From: Lachnospiraceae bacterium
GTDB taxonomy: Bacteria > Bacillota > Clostridia > Lachnospirales > Lachnospiraceae
Direction of reading: 5' to 3'
Length of the DNA: 64,000 bases
Assembly: GCA_017427685.1 (NCBI GenBank)
Contig: JAFRSH010000052.1
Location: 229,377-293,376, forward strand
The notes beneath the pieces were generated by a model. The model did not search any database. It was not told the DNA's origin and was given only the letters and a program-made list of their open reading frames with translations. This document shows, one piece after another, positions 29,701-38,310 of this stretch (the first letter of the stretch is position 1; each line of letters opens with the position of its first letter). The position numbers and the translations under genes were made by a program.

Positions 29701-30182
29701 AGACACAGCTGAGTGACGGCGACTACGCCGGATTTACAACTCAGATCCACGCAGTTAAAAGCGTGACCAAAGCGATAGGTCTCATGGATCTGTCACAGAA
29801 GGCACTTTCTCTTGAAATGGCGGGTAAAAACGGTGAAAACAAGATAATTGACGAAAATGCACCCGAAACACTAAAGGAGTACGCCGAAATCATCGATAAA
29901 ATAGATAAGATACTTGTTTCGAACGCTCAAAAAGCAGCCAAAGCTTCTTCGGGCAGCGGAGCATTCTCCGATACCACATTTGAAGAACTTCTGATCGCAG
30001 TTAAAGCTTTGCTCGAGAAATTCGAGGAGACCGCGGCCGAACATCTCGTTACAGACATGCTCCGCGACGAAAGCCTCCCCGAGAACGAAAGAAAGCTTTT
30101 GACGGAGATAGACAAGACACTCAGGCTTTTTGACTACGACAAGGTCGGACAAATAATTACGGAGGCGCTTGATACTCAATGA
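26790..30182 (+). CDS. Hybrid histidine kinase with 7TM-like sensor, degenerate GGDEF, receiver and HPt
   Basis: 1130 residues. About seven membrane spans occupy residues 5-215. A region at about 225-380 begins SDLYNRRSAVEHL and ends GIAVVNFPKEADQINQAFDL, like a GGDEF domain, but the GGDEF motif is absent. A coiled coil (about 385-415) leads to HisKA with H427 (QMSHEIRTPMTAILG), HATPase (NILTNACKYT, DTGIGI, GTGLGLSIV), a pseudo-receiver-like stretch (about 655-770), a receiver with D832 (VVFLDHMMPGKDG) and HPt with H987 (QIHAVKSVTKAIG). The start at 26790 has GAGGAG upstream. The stop overlaps the next gene by four bases (ATGA), so the two are translationally coupled. Confidence 0.9.
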   Translation: MNYNLDYDYVAVVLMIMFFVYYFSRRRFQSMRSKLFLYITGIVMASIVLDILSAYTIIYKDYFSTFSIYIIAILYFLVTGAMSALFCVYSLVQSRTDSIIKNVAGKMALLMIPYSLYSIMVISSPFTHILFYVDEDNNYQQGPFMIINLVLVFLYLIFSFIRITFYSENISFRRRLPFYCFVFFMITACTLQWILKDYLLYGFAEALGTFVLYLSNHNYNDLVDLRSDLYNRRSAVEHLKDMRTSGSECALVGVAVFDSQFKSQNVKDDMIAAFTDSFAGSFSRFLYHKFGIQNTFCIETNIYLVTVPTEESDITVQTILDRFMNLWKIKEKEFFLIPGIAVVNFPKEADQINQAFDLITEGVRNSSDNRGRIMHVEDIIDEKERRINSLEKRQEQLEKQYMEKEQEMNRAVNADRSKSLFLAQMSHEIRTPMTAILGMTELLLRDAKEKKIIGYANAIMNSGRNLLSIINDILDFSKIESGKMSIVDDKYMISSVVYDLITGILQRVHEKKLNLRLRFDPNLPMYLVGDEIRVKQVLFNILTNACKYTQKGQVFFEIRGRKEGSTYIMTAKITDTGIGIRKENLTKIFDRFERFDPDVNKSIEGTGLGLSIVRQLVELMGGNVRVDSEYGVGSTFTITIPQKISDETPSVVLDPEHTSRIAYCFENYALEEDMSEACNALSIENTCIAGYEGLEMIVDDATITDIFVNSAVICKLSAANSRMILDKRLTCVQDYAESIGNYGGKILRSPVSTLNLGAFLNGTSLEPSSNMIAGKDYCAPTAKILVVDDNAVNLKIFSSLCEPHDFIIDCVETGEDCVSRTQTEKYDVVFLDHMMPGKDGIDTIREILGSESNPNRNTPFVAFTANAISGMKEMFLSEGFADFLSKPIDPFKLEEMLLQYIPREKIVSGAVKKPQNDETEETGDNELIDDLVSIGIDTDTALEYAGDNIGTLKGVLDIFVSDGKEKLELMKTQLSDGDYAGFTTQIHAVKSVTKAIGLMDLSQKALSLEMAGKNGENKIIDENAPETLKEYAEIIDKIDKILVSNAQKAAKASSGSGAFSDTTFEELLIAVKALLEKFEETAAEHLVTDMLRDESLPENERKLLTEIDKTLRLFDYDKVGQIITEALDTQ

Positions 30183-32161
30183 AGATCTCATCTCTTTTTA
30201 TCAAGAACTTTAAGACGATCAGGGAGTTAATACTCGAAAACATCGAGAATGCCATGATCATAGTCGGAAAGAACAGCACCGGTAAGACAACCATCCTTCA
30301 TGCCATAAGAGCCGTTGCGGGCGAGTACGTGGTCCGTCCCGGCGACTTCAACGACAGCGAAAGGAACATCGAGATCGCTGTGGATCTCGAGCTTTCCAGC
30401 GATGATATCCTTATGTTCCACAAAACGGGTACCATCAGCAAGTACAAGAACTTCGACAAATGGTACGAGGAGTTCAAGAAGGTGCTTCCCTCCTTCGAGA
30501 CTGTTAAGAGTGAGGTCTCTCACGATTATGAGAACTATTCGAAGATCACCCCTCCGGACCAGTACGGCGGAATATTAAAGTTTGTCTTCGTTGTGGAACG
30601 CGACCTGAGCGTTCGTTACTACGACGGTTTCAGCCGTAACAACGAGAGCATTAAAGCCATTATACCGAAAGTGCACTTTATAGATGTATCTCGTGACGTT
30701 AAGGGTATCCAGAACGAGATATTCTCGGCGCAGACATCGGATATGCTCAGTTCGCTTAAGGACAGATCGTGTATCCTTGATCCCGCATGCCCTTGTATCA
30801 ATTGCTTTAACTGTATACCCGAGATCCTTTCGAAGGAGCCCGAGTCTATGACAATTGCCCAGACCTTCAAGCTTCTCGAGTACAAGCTCATGAACGTTAA
30901 TCTTGATGAGTTCATGTATAACCTCAACAAGTACTACACTCGCAACAGCGGCAAGCAGCAGAACTTCAGATTCGTGCTCAACATCAACCCTGAAGAGCTC
31001 TTAAGTCTCGGTACCGCGGTCATCAAGTCCGATCGTTACGGAACAGACTCGGTCGATCACCTCAGCGCCGGAGGAAAGAGTATCTACATTCTTTCGATGC
31101 TTGAGGCATATCTTGACGATTCGAGGACCATGCCGTGCATTATCATGATAGAGGATCCCGAGATCTACCTGCATCCCCAGCTTCAGAAGGAAGCGAGTGA
31201 GATCCTTTACAGGCTCTCCAAGAAGAACCAGGTCATTTTCTCGACGCATTCGCCCAACCTGATCTTCAACTTCACATCCAAGCAGATCAAGCAGGTGGTT
31301 CTTGATGATAATTTCTATACCACAGCGATTGAGGATCCCGATATCGACGTTATACTCGACGATCTCGGTTACTCGGCGAACGACCTCATGAACGTTAATT
31401 TCGTCTTCATTGTCGAGGGCAAGCAGGACAGCAACAGACTGCCTCTGCTGCTTAAGAAGTACTATTCCGAGATACACGACGGCGACGGTCGTCTGCAGCG
31501 TATCTCGATCGTTACGACCAACAGTTGTACCAACATCAAGACCTACGCGAACCTCAAGTATATCAACCAGCTCTATCTTAAGGATCAGTTCCTGATGATC
31601 CGTGACAGTGACGGCAAGAAGCCCGAAACACTTGTCAAGCAGCTCTGTTCGTATTACTACTCGAGGTCGCAGGAGGATTCGGGCAATATCCCGAGAGTTC
31701 AGCCGAGGAATGTGCTGGTACTCAAGTATTATTCCTTCGAGAACTACTTCCTCAATCCCAAGGTTATGGCCAAGATCGGCGTCATCAAGCATGAGGAAGA
31801 CTTCTACAACATCCTGCTCGACAAGTTCAAGTCATATCTGCACAAGCTTTCGAGCGTTAAGAGGATGAAGGAGATCACCGGCATCACCATTAAGTCCAAG
31901 GAGGATATCAAGCGTAACCTTGAGAAGATCAAGATCTACGTGAGAGGTCATAATCTTTTTGATATCTTCTACGGTAAGTACAAGGGTGAGAACGAGACGA
32001 TGATACTTCAGAAGTACATTGACGAAGCGCCCAGAAGTGATTTTGAGGATATCCTGAACTCGATCGACGATTTCGTGTTCTTCTCGAACCGCAGAGTGGA
32101 GGATGAGCCCGAAGAGGTTGCTCCCAAGAGGGACAAACACAAGAAGAAAAAGCGTATGTAA
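30179..32161 (+). CDS. OLD-family ATPase/TOPRIM nuclease-like protein
   Basis: 660 residues. ABC-type ATPase: Walker A GKNSTGKT (30-37), signature LSAGGK (295-300), Walker B IIMIEDPE (321-328), H-loop H357. A TOPRIM domain follows, with E413 (FIVEGKQDS) and D476/D478 (IRDSDGK), as in OLD and GajA-type nucleases. An insertion has five cysteines within 15 residues (198, 204, 206, 209, 212), a possible metal site. The C-terminus is lysine-rich. No UvrD-like GajB partner follows. The four-base overlap with the upstream kinase suggests a shared function. OLD proteins act in DNA repair or phage defence; the role here is not known. Confidence 0.85.
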   Translation: MKISSLFIKNFKTIRELILENIENAMIIVGKNSTGKTTILHAIRAVAGEYVVRPGDFNDSERNIEIAVDLELSSDDILMFHKTGTISKYKNFDKWYEEFKKVLPSFETVKSEVSHDYENYSKITPPDQYGGILKFVFVVERDLSVRYYDGFSRNNESIKAIIPKVHFIDVSRDVKGIQNEIFSAQTSDMLSSLKDRSCILDPACPCINCFNCIPEILSKEPESMTIAQTFKLLEYKLMNVNLDEFMYNLNKYYTRNSGKQQNFRFVLNINPEELLSLGTAVIKSDRYGTDSVDHLSAGGKSIYILSMLEAYLDDSRTMPCIIMIEDPEIYLHPQLQKEASEILYRLSKKNQVIFSTHSPNLIFNFTSKQIKQVVLDDNFYTTAIEDPDIDVILDDLGYSANDLMNVNFVFIVEGKQDSNRLPLLLKKYYSEIHDGDGRLQRISIVTTNSCTNIKTYANLKYINQLYLKDQFLMIRDSDGKKPETLVKQLCSYYYSRSQEDSGNIPRVQPRNVLVLKYYSFENYFLNPKVMAKIGVIKHEEDFYNILLDKFKSYLHKLSSVKRMKEITGITIKSKEDIKRNLEKIKIYVRGHNLFDIFYGKYKGENETMILQKYIDEAPRSDFEDILNSIDDFVFFSNRRVEDEPEEVAPKRDKHKKKKRM

Positions 32162-32174
32162 GCGCTTTGTGGTT

Positions 32175-32219
32175 GTTCGCAATTTGACAAAGTATTTTAA
32201 AAACTATATAATTGCGAAC
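32175..32219 (+). promoter_or_regulatory. Consensus promoter embraced by a perfect inverted repeat
   Basis: TTGACA (32184-32189), a 17-base spacer and TATAAT (32207-32212) match the vegetative consensus exactly. A perfect 10-base inverted repeat GTTCGCAATT (32175-32184) and AATTGCGAAC (32210-32219) overlaps both boxes, with half-site centres 35 bp apart. This looks like an operator for a repressor that bridges the promoter. It drives the CorC-like gene and perhaps genes beyond. Confidence 0.75.
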
Positions 32220-32257
32220 GTTGTTATATTTTTCTACAAAAGAGGAGTGTGATTTAT

Positions 32258-33547
32258 TTGGATCCTGACGTCGCGAAGCTGATCATTTTGGTAGTCCTTT
32301 TATTCCTGTCGGCATTTTTCTCGTCGGCGGAGACTGCTTTTACTTCGCTCAACAAACTTAGGATCAGAACACAGGCTGAAGACGGCTCAAAGAGAGCCAA
32401 GCTCATATACAGCCTGATCGAGGACCCTTCAAGGTTCCTAAGTACGGTTCTTGTTGGCAACAATATCGTTAATATAGCCGCATCCGCCATTACAACAGTG
32501 TTTGCGACGGACAAGTTCGGCTCGGTGTATATCGGTATCGCTACTGGTGTGCTTACTCTTGTCGTGCTGATCTTTTGCGAGATCATGCCCAAGACCATCG
32601 CGGCAAACAAAGCCGAAAAGATCTGTCGTGTATATGCGCCGGTCATCAGACTTCTCGTATATCTTCTTTTACCCGTTACCTTTATTGTCGAGAAGATCGC
32701 GGATCTGTTCTTCTTTATATTCAGGATTGACAAGAACAAGAAAGAACAGGCCATTACGGAGGACGAGCTCCTTTCGATCGTTGACGTAAGTAACGAGGAA
32801 GGTGTCCTTGAGAACGATGAGCGCGAGATGATCAATAACGTGGTTGATTTCGGCGATTCGTCGGCGAAGGATATCATGGTCACCACGGGTGACATGGTCT
32901 GTGTCAGTGACGATATTTCGTACGAGGACCTTCTTGATGTGATACGTGAGCATATGTACTCACGTATGCCCGTTTACCACGAGACCATTGACAATATCAC
33001 CGGTATCGTCTGGGCAAAGGATATTCTCGTTAAGTACACACCCGGAACACCTTTCGATATCACGGAGTATATGCGTGAAGCATACTTCACATACGAATTC
33101 AAGAACACGCGTGAGCTTATGACGGATATGCGTGAAGAATACAAGTCGATGGCTATCGTTCTCGATGAGTACGGCGCTACGGCGGGACTTCTGACCATCG
33201 AGGATCTTATCGAGGAGATCGTCGGTGAGATCAGAGACGAGTACGATACAGACGAGCTTGACCCTATCGAGAAGATCTCCGACAGCGTTTATATCGTCGA
33301 AGGTAAGACAGACTTCGACAAGATCAACGAAGTGGTCGGTCTCTCGATCGAATCCGATGATTACGACTCGATAGCGGGTCACGTGATCCACCTGATGAAG
33401 GACATCCCCGAATCGGAGGGTGAGAGCGTTATCGATGAGGACGGAGTAGTTTACACAGTCCTCGTGCTCGAAAAGAACACGATAGAAAAACTCATGATCG
33501 AGCTTCCCGAAGGGTTTGAGCCTCACAAAACCGAAGAAAAAGAATGA
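32258..33547 (+). CDS. CNNM/CorC-type transporter (HlyC/CorC family)
   Basis: About 429 residues. The N-terminal CNNM/DUF21 membrane domain (three to four spans; FFSSAETAFTSLNK, VGNNIVNIAASA) is followed by two CBS domains (MVTTGDMVCVSDDISYEDLL; GIVWAKDILV) and a CorC_HlyC C-terminal domain (LVLEKNTIEKL). Relatives export or regulate magnesium and other divalent cations. The start is probably the TTG at 32258, ten bases after GAGGAG; a GTG at 32249 is only one base from it. It precedes mgtE, another magnesium-linked gene, and has its own terminator. Confidence 0.88.
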   Translation: MDPDVAKLIILVVLLFLSAFFSSAETAFTSLNKLRIRTQAEDGSKRAKLIYSLIEDPSRFLSTVLVGNNIVNIAASAITTVFATDKFGSVYIGIATGVLTLVVLIFCEIMPKTIAANKAEKICRVYAPVIRLLVYLLLPVTFIVEKIADLFFFIFRIDKNKKEQAITEDELLSIVDVSNEEGVLENDEREMINNVVDFGDSSAKDIMVTTGDMVCVSDDISYEDLLDVIREHMYSRMPVYHETIDNITGIVWAKDILVKYTPGTPFDITEYMREAYFTYEFKNTRELMTDMREEYKSMAIVLDEYGATAGLLTIEDLIEEIVGEIRDEYDTDELDPIEKISDSVYIVEGKTDFDKINEVVGLSIESDDYDSIAGHVIHLMKDIPESEGESVIDEDGVVYTVLVLEKNTIEKLMIELPEGFEPHKTEEKE

Positions 33548-33568
33548 TCGAAATTCAGATCGTAACAG

Positions 33569-33597
33569 GCCGGCATTTTATGTGCCGGCTTTTATTA
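33569..33597 (+). terminator. Terminator after the CorC-like gene
   Basis: GCCGGCA (33569-33575) pairs with TGCCGGC (33583-33589), loop TTTTATG, followed by TTTTATTA. A standard intrinsic terminator. Confidence 0.9.
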
Positions 33598-33634
33598 TGT
33601 CGTAAAGAAAATTATACCTTTATTTAATTTTAGG

Positions 33635-33663
33635 TTGAATTATAAGTAAAACGATGGTACAAT
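33635..33663 (+). promoter_or_regulatory. Sigma-A-type promoter of mgtE
   Basis: TTGAAT (33635-33640), a 17-base spacer and TACAAT (33658-33663), 50 bases before the mgtE start. The leader is too short for an M-box magnesium riboswitch. Confidence 0.75.
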
Positions 33664-33713
33664 ATTATGCGGGTTTTATTACCCGGAGTTAAAGTGGAAG
33701 AGGGTGATGGCGT

Positions 33714-35048
33714 ATGATCGAAGAAATGAAAGAACTTGTTGCCAGAAAGGCATACAAAGAGTTCCGAGAATACGCAATGGAAGAGAACGAGGCCGATATC
33801 GCGTCGGTACTCGAAGAGATGCCTGAGGGGGAACTTCTTACATTTTTCAGGATACTTCCGAAAGACAAGGCAGCGGATGTTTTCGCTTACCTCCCCATCG
33901 ACGTACAGCAGCATATGATCGTGACATTTACACTCGGCGAGGCTGCCGGCATCATTGAGAACCTTTCGTTCGATGATGCGGCCGACCTCATGGACGAGAT
34001 GCCGGCCAACGTTGTTACGAGACTTCTCGCCAACACAAGTCCGCAGACAAGAAGCACGATCAACGCGCTTCTCAAATACCCCGACAGTTCCGCCGGAAGC
34101 CTGATGACGACAGAGTACGAAGGCCTCAAGGAAGGCATGAAGGTTTCGCAGGCGATCGAGAAGATCCGTAACGACGGTATCGACAAAGAGACGATCAACG
34201 TTTGTTACGTACTTGATGCCGCACGTAAGCTCAAGGGAACCGTCACACTCAGAAGTCTGTTGCTTGCCGATCCCGACACGCTTGTCGGTGACATAATGAC
34301 CGAGCACGTCATCTCGGTCAACACTCTTGACGACCAGGAGGATGTTGCGAGAGATTTCCAGCATTACGACTTCTCCGCGATGCCCGTTGTTGACAGTGAG
34401 AAAAGACTTGTCGGAATCATCACGGTCGATGATATCGTCGACATCATGCAGCAAGAGGCCACAGAGGATATCGAAAAGATGGCAGCTATCCGTCCTACGG
34501 ACATGCCGTACGTCAAGACCGGTGTCTTCGAAACCTATAAGAAGAGGATCCCGTGGTTGCTTTTACTCATGATCTCGGCAACCTTTACAGGGATGATAAT
34601 CAGTTACTTCGAGGATGCGCTTGGGACAATGATCGTTCTTACATCGTTCATCCCAATGCTTATGGACACGGGCGGTAATGCCGGAAGCCAGGCCTCGGTT
34701 TCGATCATCCGTGCACTTTCACTTGAAGAGATCGAGTTTAAGGATCTTCCGAAGACCATGTGGAAAGAGATGAGAGTTTCGCTTCTGATCGGTGCGACCC
34801 TCGCAGCCACCAACTTTGTCAAGCTTCTTGTTATTGACCAGGTTGATATACCTGTTGCGGCGGTTGTATGCCTGACACTTGTTGTGACTGTATTTGTTGC
34901 GAAGCTTGTGGGTTGCTCGCTTCCCATGATCGCCAAGAAGATCGGATTCGACCCCGCTGTTATGGCGAGTCCGTTCATCACAACGATCGTAGATGCGCTT
35001 TCGCTTATGATCTACTTTAATTTCGCGACTATGCTGTTGCATCTTTGA
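33714..35048 (+). CDS. mgtE: Magnesium transporter MgtE
   Basis: 444 residues, the usual length. The cytosolic MgtE N domain of helical repeats (EMPEGELLTFFRILPKDKAADVFAYL) and two CBS domains (about 135-260; SAMPVVDSEKRLVGIITVDDIVD) gate the channel with Mg2+. A plug helix leads to five C-terminal spans with the pore motif FIPMLMDTGGNAGSQAS. The ion-selectivity aspartate near the C-terminus (TTIVDALSLMIYF) is present. It has its own promoter and follows a CorC-type gene, so this region handles divalent cation balance. Confidence 0.95.
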   Translation: MIEEMKELVARKAYKEFREYAMEENEADIASVLEEMPEGELLTFFRILPKDKAADVFAYLPIDVQQHMIVTFTLGEAAGIIENLSFDDAADLMDEMPANVVTRLLANTSPQTRSTINALLKYPDSSAGSLMTTEYEGLKEGMKVSQAIEKIRNDGIDKETINVCYVLDAARKLKGTVTLRSLLLADPDTLVGDIMTEHVISVNTLDDQEDVARDFQHYDFSAMPVVDSEKRLVGIITVDDIVDIMQQEATEDIEKMAAIRPTDMPYVKTGVFETYKKRIPWLLLLMISATFTGMIISYFEDALGTMIVLTSFIPMLMDTGGNAGSQASVSIIRALSLEEIEFKDLPKTMWKEMRVSLLIGATLAATNFVKLLVIDQVDIPVAAVVCLTLVVTVFVAKLVGCSLPMIAKKIGFDPAVMASPFITTIVDALSLMIYFNFATMLLHL

Positions 35049-35100
35049 TCGATCACGGCTGAGGCTGTGTCGGTCCCGAATACATTTTTAGGGGGATATC

Positions 35101-36867
35101 ATGTTAAGTCTTACGCAGGCCATTTCAGAGAAGATCAAGAAAGCATTTTCTCTTGCGGGCTATGATGAATCATACGGAGTCGTTACTGTTTCAAATCGAC
35201 CCGATCTGTGCGAATTTCAGTGTAACGGTGCGCTTATGGCTGCCAAGCAGTATCACAAAGCACCTCTCGCCATAGCAGGCGAAGTTGCATCTAAAGTCGA
35301 AGACGGCTTCTTCGACAGTGTCGAGACAGTTGCACCCGGATTCATCAATCTCAAGATCTCTAACAAAGCACTTCTCGAGCATGTTAAGGACATGTTCGGT
35401 GACGAAAGGTTCGGTTTCGAACCCATGGGACAGGGCAAAAAGGTCATCATCGATTACGGCGGAGCAAACGTTGCCAAGCCCTTACATGTAGGTCACCTTC
35501 GTCCCGCTATCATCGGTGAGAGCATCAAGAGGATCCTCGCATTCGACGGTTTCGAAGCGATCGGAGACGTTCACCTCGGCGACTGGGGACTTCAGATCGG
35601 TCTCATCATCACAGAGCTTAAGCGCAGGAAGCCCGATCTTCCTTATTACGACGATTCGTTCACGGGAGAGTACCCGAAGGAAGCTCCTTTCACCATCTCG
35701 GAGCTCGAGGAGATCTATCCTTTCGCCAGCAAGACTTCTAAGGAAGACGAGGAGTACCGTGAGGAAGCCAAGCAGGCCACCAAACTTCTTCAGGAGGGAC
35801 ACCGCGGCTACAGAGCGATCTGGCAGCATATCCTTGATGTTTCGATTGAGGACCTTAAGAAGAACTATGACAACCTGAACGTTCATTTCGAGCTCTGGAA
35901 GAAAGAGAGCGATGCTAACGTTTATATCCCCGAGATCATCGAGGACTTAAAGGCTAAGGGACTCACTAGAATCAGTGACGGAGCTCTTGTAGTCGATGTT
36001 AAGGAAGAGACAGACCAGAAGGAAATGCCTCCCTGCATCCTTCAGAAGAGTGACGGTGCATACCTTTACGCTTCGACAGATGTGGCTACGATCTACGAAA
36101 GAGAGAAGCTTTTTGATCCCGACAGGATCATCTATGTCGTTGATAAGCGTCAGGAGCTTCATTTCGACCAGGTCTTCAGGACATGTCGCAAAGGCGGTAT
36201 CGCCAAGGATTCGACCGGACTTACCTTCCTAGGTAACGGAACCATGAACGGACCTGACGGCAAGCCTTTTAAGACGAGAGACGGCGGAGTTTTGAGACTT
36301 GAGTACCTCATCAAGAGTATCTGCGACAAGGTTGCGGAGAGAATGGCCGATTCGGACATTCCCGAGGATGAAAAGAAGAAGATCAGCGATATGGTCGGAC
36401 TTGCGGCCATCAAATACGGAGATCTTTCGAACCAGGCTACCAAGGATTATATCTTTGATATCGACAGGTTCACCTCCTTTGAAGGAAACACGGGTCCTTA
36501 CATCCTGTACACACTTGTCAGGATCAAGTCGCTCCTTCAGAAAATCGGAGTTTCGGACAGCTTTGATACGAAAGCTGCTGTTGCGTCTACGGACGGTGTT
36601 TCGGATTCCGAGAAGAAGCTCTGGCTTTCACTGGCAGGCTTCCAAGATGCGATGAGAAAGGCGGTTGACGAGATCGCACCTCATAAGATCTGCACATTCA
36701 TTTACGAAACAGCGGATCAGTTTAACAGCTTCTATCACGACAACAGGATCATTTCGCAGGAAGATACCGCGATCAAGAACAGATGGACGGCACTTCTCAA
36801 GCTTGTACTCGGTGTTGTCGAGAAGTGCGTGGATATGCTTGGTATTGTTGTTCCCGAGAGGATGTAA
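35101..36867 (+). CDS. argS: Arginyl-tRNA synthetase
   Basis: 588 residues. It charges tRNA-Arg with arginine. The N-terminal Add1 domain (about 1-110) recognises the tRNA D-loop. The class I HIGH motif appears as PLHVGHLRPAIIGE (about residues 122-135). The KMSKS position is KTRDGGVLRL, as usual in ArgRS enzymes that lack the canonical lysine motif. The C-terminal DALR anticodon-binding domain starts near residue 470 (NTGPYILYTLVRIKSLL). The start has GGGGGAT upstream. It lies 52 bases after mgtE; the AAA ATPase starts 24 bases later. Confidence 0.96.
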   Translation: MLSLTQAISEKIKKAFSLAGYDESYGVVTVSNRPDLCEFQCNGALMAAKQYHKAPLAIAGEVASKVEDGFFDSVETVAPGFINLKISNKALLEHVKDMFGDERFGFEPMGQGKKVIIDYGGANVAKPLHVGHLRPAIIGESIKRILAFDGFEAIGDVHLGDWGLQIGLIITELKRRKPDLPYYDDSFTGEYPKEAPFTISELEEIYPFASKTSKEDEEYREEAKQATKLLQEGHRGYRAIWQHILDVSIEDLKKNYDNLNVHFELWKKESDANVYIPEIIEDLKAKGLTRISDGALVVDVKEETDQKEMPPCILQKSDGAYLYASTDVATIYEREKLFDPDRIIYVVDKRQELHFDQVFRTCRKGGIAKDSTGLTFLGNGTMNGPDGKPFKTRDGGVLRLEYLIKSICDKVAERMADSDIPEDEKKKISDMVGLAAIKYGDLSNQATKDYIFDIDRFTSFEGNTGPYILYTLVRIKSLLQKIGVSDSFDTKAAVASTDGVSDSEKKLWLSLAGFQDAMRKAVDEIAPHKICTFIYETADQFNSFYHDNRIISQEDTAIKNRWTALLKLVLGVVEKCVDMLGIVVPERM

Positions 36868-36891
36868 CTATTAGGGTTTACGGAGATTATC

Positions 36892-38205
36892 ATGTTTATT
36901 GGAAGGAAAGAAGAGCGTAAGAGTCTCGAGTCGGTTTACGCAACCGACAGGAGCAATCTGCTTGTTCTCTACGGTAAAGAGGGAATAGGCAAGACTGCTC
37001 TTGCTCTTCATTTTGCCCAAAACAAGAAAACGATATACGAGCGATTCCTTCCGGCAGGAGAAAGCGAGCACGAAAGACTCGTCAAAGAGACCTTTGATAA
37101 GATCAAAAACGGGGATTACAAGCAGGAAGAAAAGACGATACTGATCTTCGACGAATTCCACCACATCGAATCAAAGAGCATCTACTCGGATATCGTGTTC
37201 ATCCTGAACAACGAGGAGACATGCGGAAGGTTCATGATCCTGATGCTTTCGTCCTCGATCAACTTCGTCGAGAACAGTATGATAGAGCTTGATCCGGGAT
37301 TTGCGTCCTCGATCACAGGGATCGTCAAGATACAGCCCATATCGTTCGCTCAGATGGTCGAATGGTTCCCGAACAAATCGGTTGAGGAATGTATCATCAT
37401 CAGATCGATACTCGGAGGGGTTCCCAAATACCTTTCGATGTGGGATAAATCGAAGGGGCTCAGAGAAAACATCATTAATCTGTTCCTTACCAGACAGGCA
37501 CCTCTGATAGAAGAACCCGAAGCGGTCCTCAGAAAAGAGCTCAGGGAACTCAGTTCCTACAACACGATCCTGATATCACTCGGACGCGGGCTCATTAAGC
37601 TTAACGATCTCTTCCTTGCTACGGGATACTCGAGAGCCAAGATAAGCGTTTATATCAAGAACCTGATTGAGATGGATGTCGTCGAAAAGCTCTTCTCGGC
37701 CAATGTGAAAAACGTCGAGAACACGATGAAGGGTCTGTACCGGATCAGTGATTCACTGCTCAGTTTCTACTACGCATTCGTCTATCCGAACATCACGCGG
37801 ATAGAGCTCGGTAAAGGAAGCGAGGTTTACGACGAGATGATCGGCCCGGCCCTCAATTCCTACCTGCGACCGTTCTTCGCGGATGTATGCCGTGAGTATC
37901 TCGATCTGATGTCACAGTACGGTAAGCTCGATCACGAGTACAGCCACTGGCAGACCTGGTACGGCAAGAAGGGGACGATAGACATTGTCGGAACGGACTC
38001 GAAGAACAACATGATCTGCGGAATATGTTCCTTTGAGGACGAGATCTCAACGATCGAATCGTTTGCCGAACTTAAAGCACTTACGGCACAGGCAGGTATC
38101 AAGAAATGCAGCTTCTGTCTCTTCTCCAAGAACGGTTTTGACAGCAGTATCGAGGAGCTGGCGAACGCCGGTGAGGTGACGGTCGCATCACTGAAGGATT
38201 TTTGA
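36892..38205 (+). CDS. AAA ATPase of the archaeal-ATPase/DUF234 family
   Basis: 437 residues. Walker A GKEGIGKTA (about 27-35) and Walker B ILIFDEFHH (about 84-92), then the typical ILGGVPKYLSMW block, a winged-helix part (LFLATGYSRAKISVYIKNLIEMDVVEKL) and a DUF234-like C-terminus (LYRISDSLLSFYYAFVYPN; YGKKGTIDIVGTDSKN), which resembles a restriction-endonuclease-like fold. These ATPases are common in archaea and anaerobic bacteria and their role is unknown. The tail residues of the fold (E/D-x-D, then Q/K-like) hint at a nuclease, but the site is not complete by eye. Confidence 0.85.
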   Translation: MFIGRKEERKSLESVYATDRSNLLVLYGKEGIGKTALALHFAQNKKTIYERFLPAGESEHERLVKETFDKIKNGDYKQEEKTILIFDEFHHIESKSIYSDIVFILNNEETCGRFMILMLSSSINFVENSMIELDPGFASSITGIVKIQPISFAQMVEWFPNKSVEECIIIRSILGGVPKYLSMWDKSKGLRENIINLFLTRQAPLIEEPEAVLRKELRELSSYNTILISLGRGLIKLNDLFLATGYSRAKISVYIKNLIEMDVVEKLFSANVKNVENTMKGLYRISDSLLSFYYAFVYPNITRIELGKGSEVYDEMIGPALNSYLRPFFADVCREYLDLMSQYGKLDHEYSHWQTWYGKKGTIDIVGTDSKNNMICGICSFEDEISTIESFAELKALTAQAGIKKCSFCLFSKNGFDSSIEELANAGEVTVASLKDF

Positions 38206-38212
38206 CCTGCAA

Positions 38213-38241
38213 TTGACACTTATATATATCATTGTTAAAAT
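38213..38241 (+). promoter_or_regulatory. Sigma-A-type promoter of the SH3-domain gene
   Basis: TTGACA (38213-38218), a 17-base spacer and TAAAAT (38236-38241), 70 bases before the start codon. Confidence 0.75.
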
Positions 38242-38310
38242 ACATAGAGCTTTCTGAAATCGATAGGTCCTGTCGGACTTGCATAAGAGAGTTTAAAGAA
38301 GGGGATTAAG

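Noticed and set aside
30179..32161. Gabija defence system
   Set aside because: The ATPase-TOPRIM layout fits GajA, but no UvrD-like GajB follows; the next gene is a CorC-type protein with its own promoter.
33598..33713. M-box magnesium riboswitch before mgtE
   Set aside because: The promoter lies only 50 bases before the start codon, too short for that riboswitch, and no matching stems were found.
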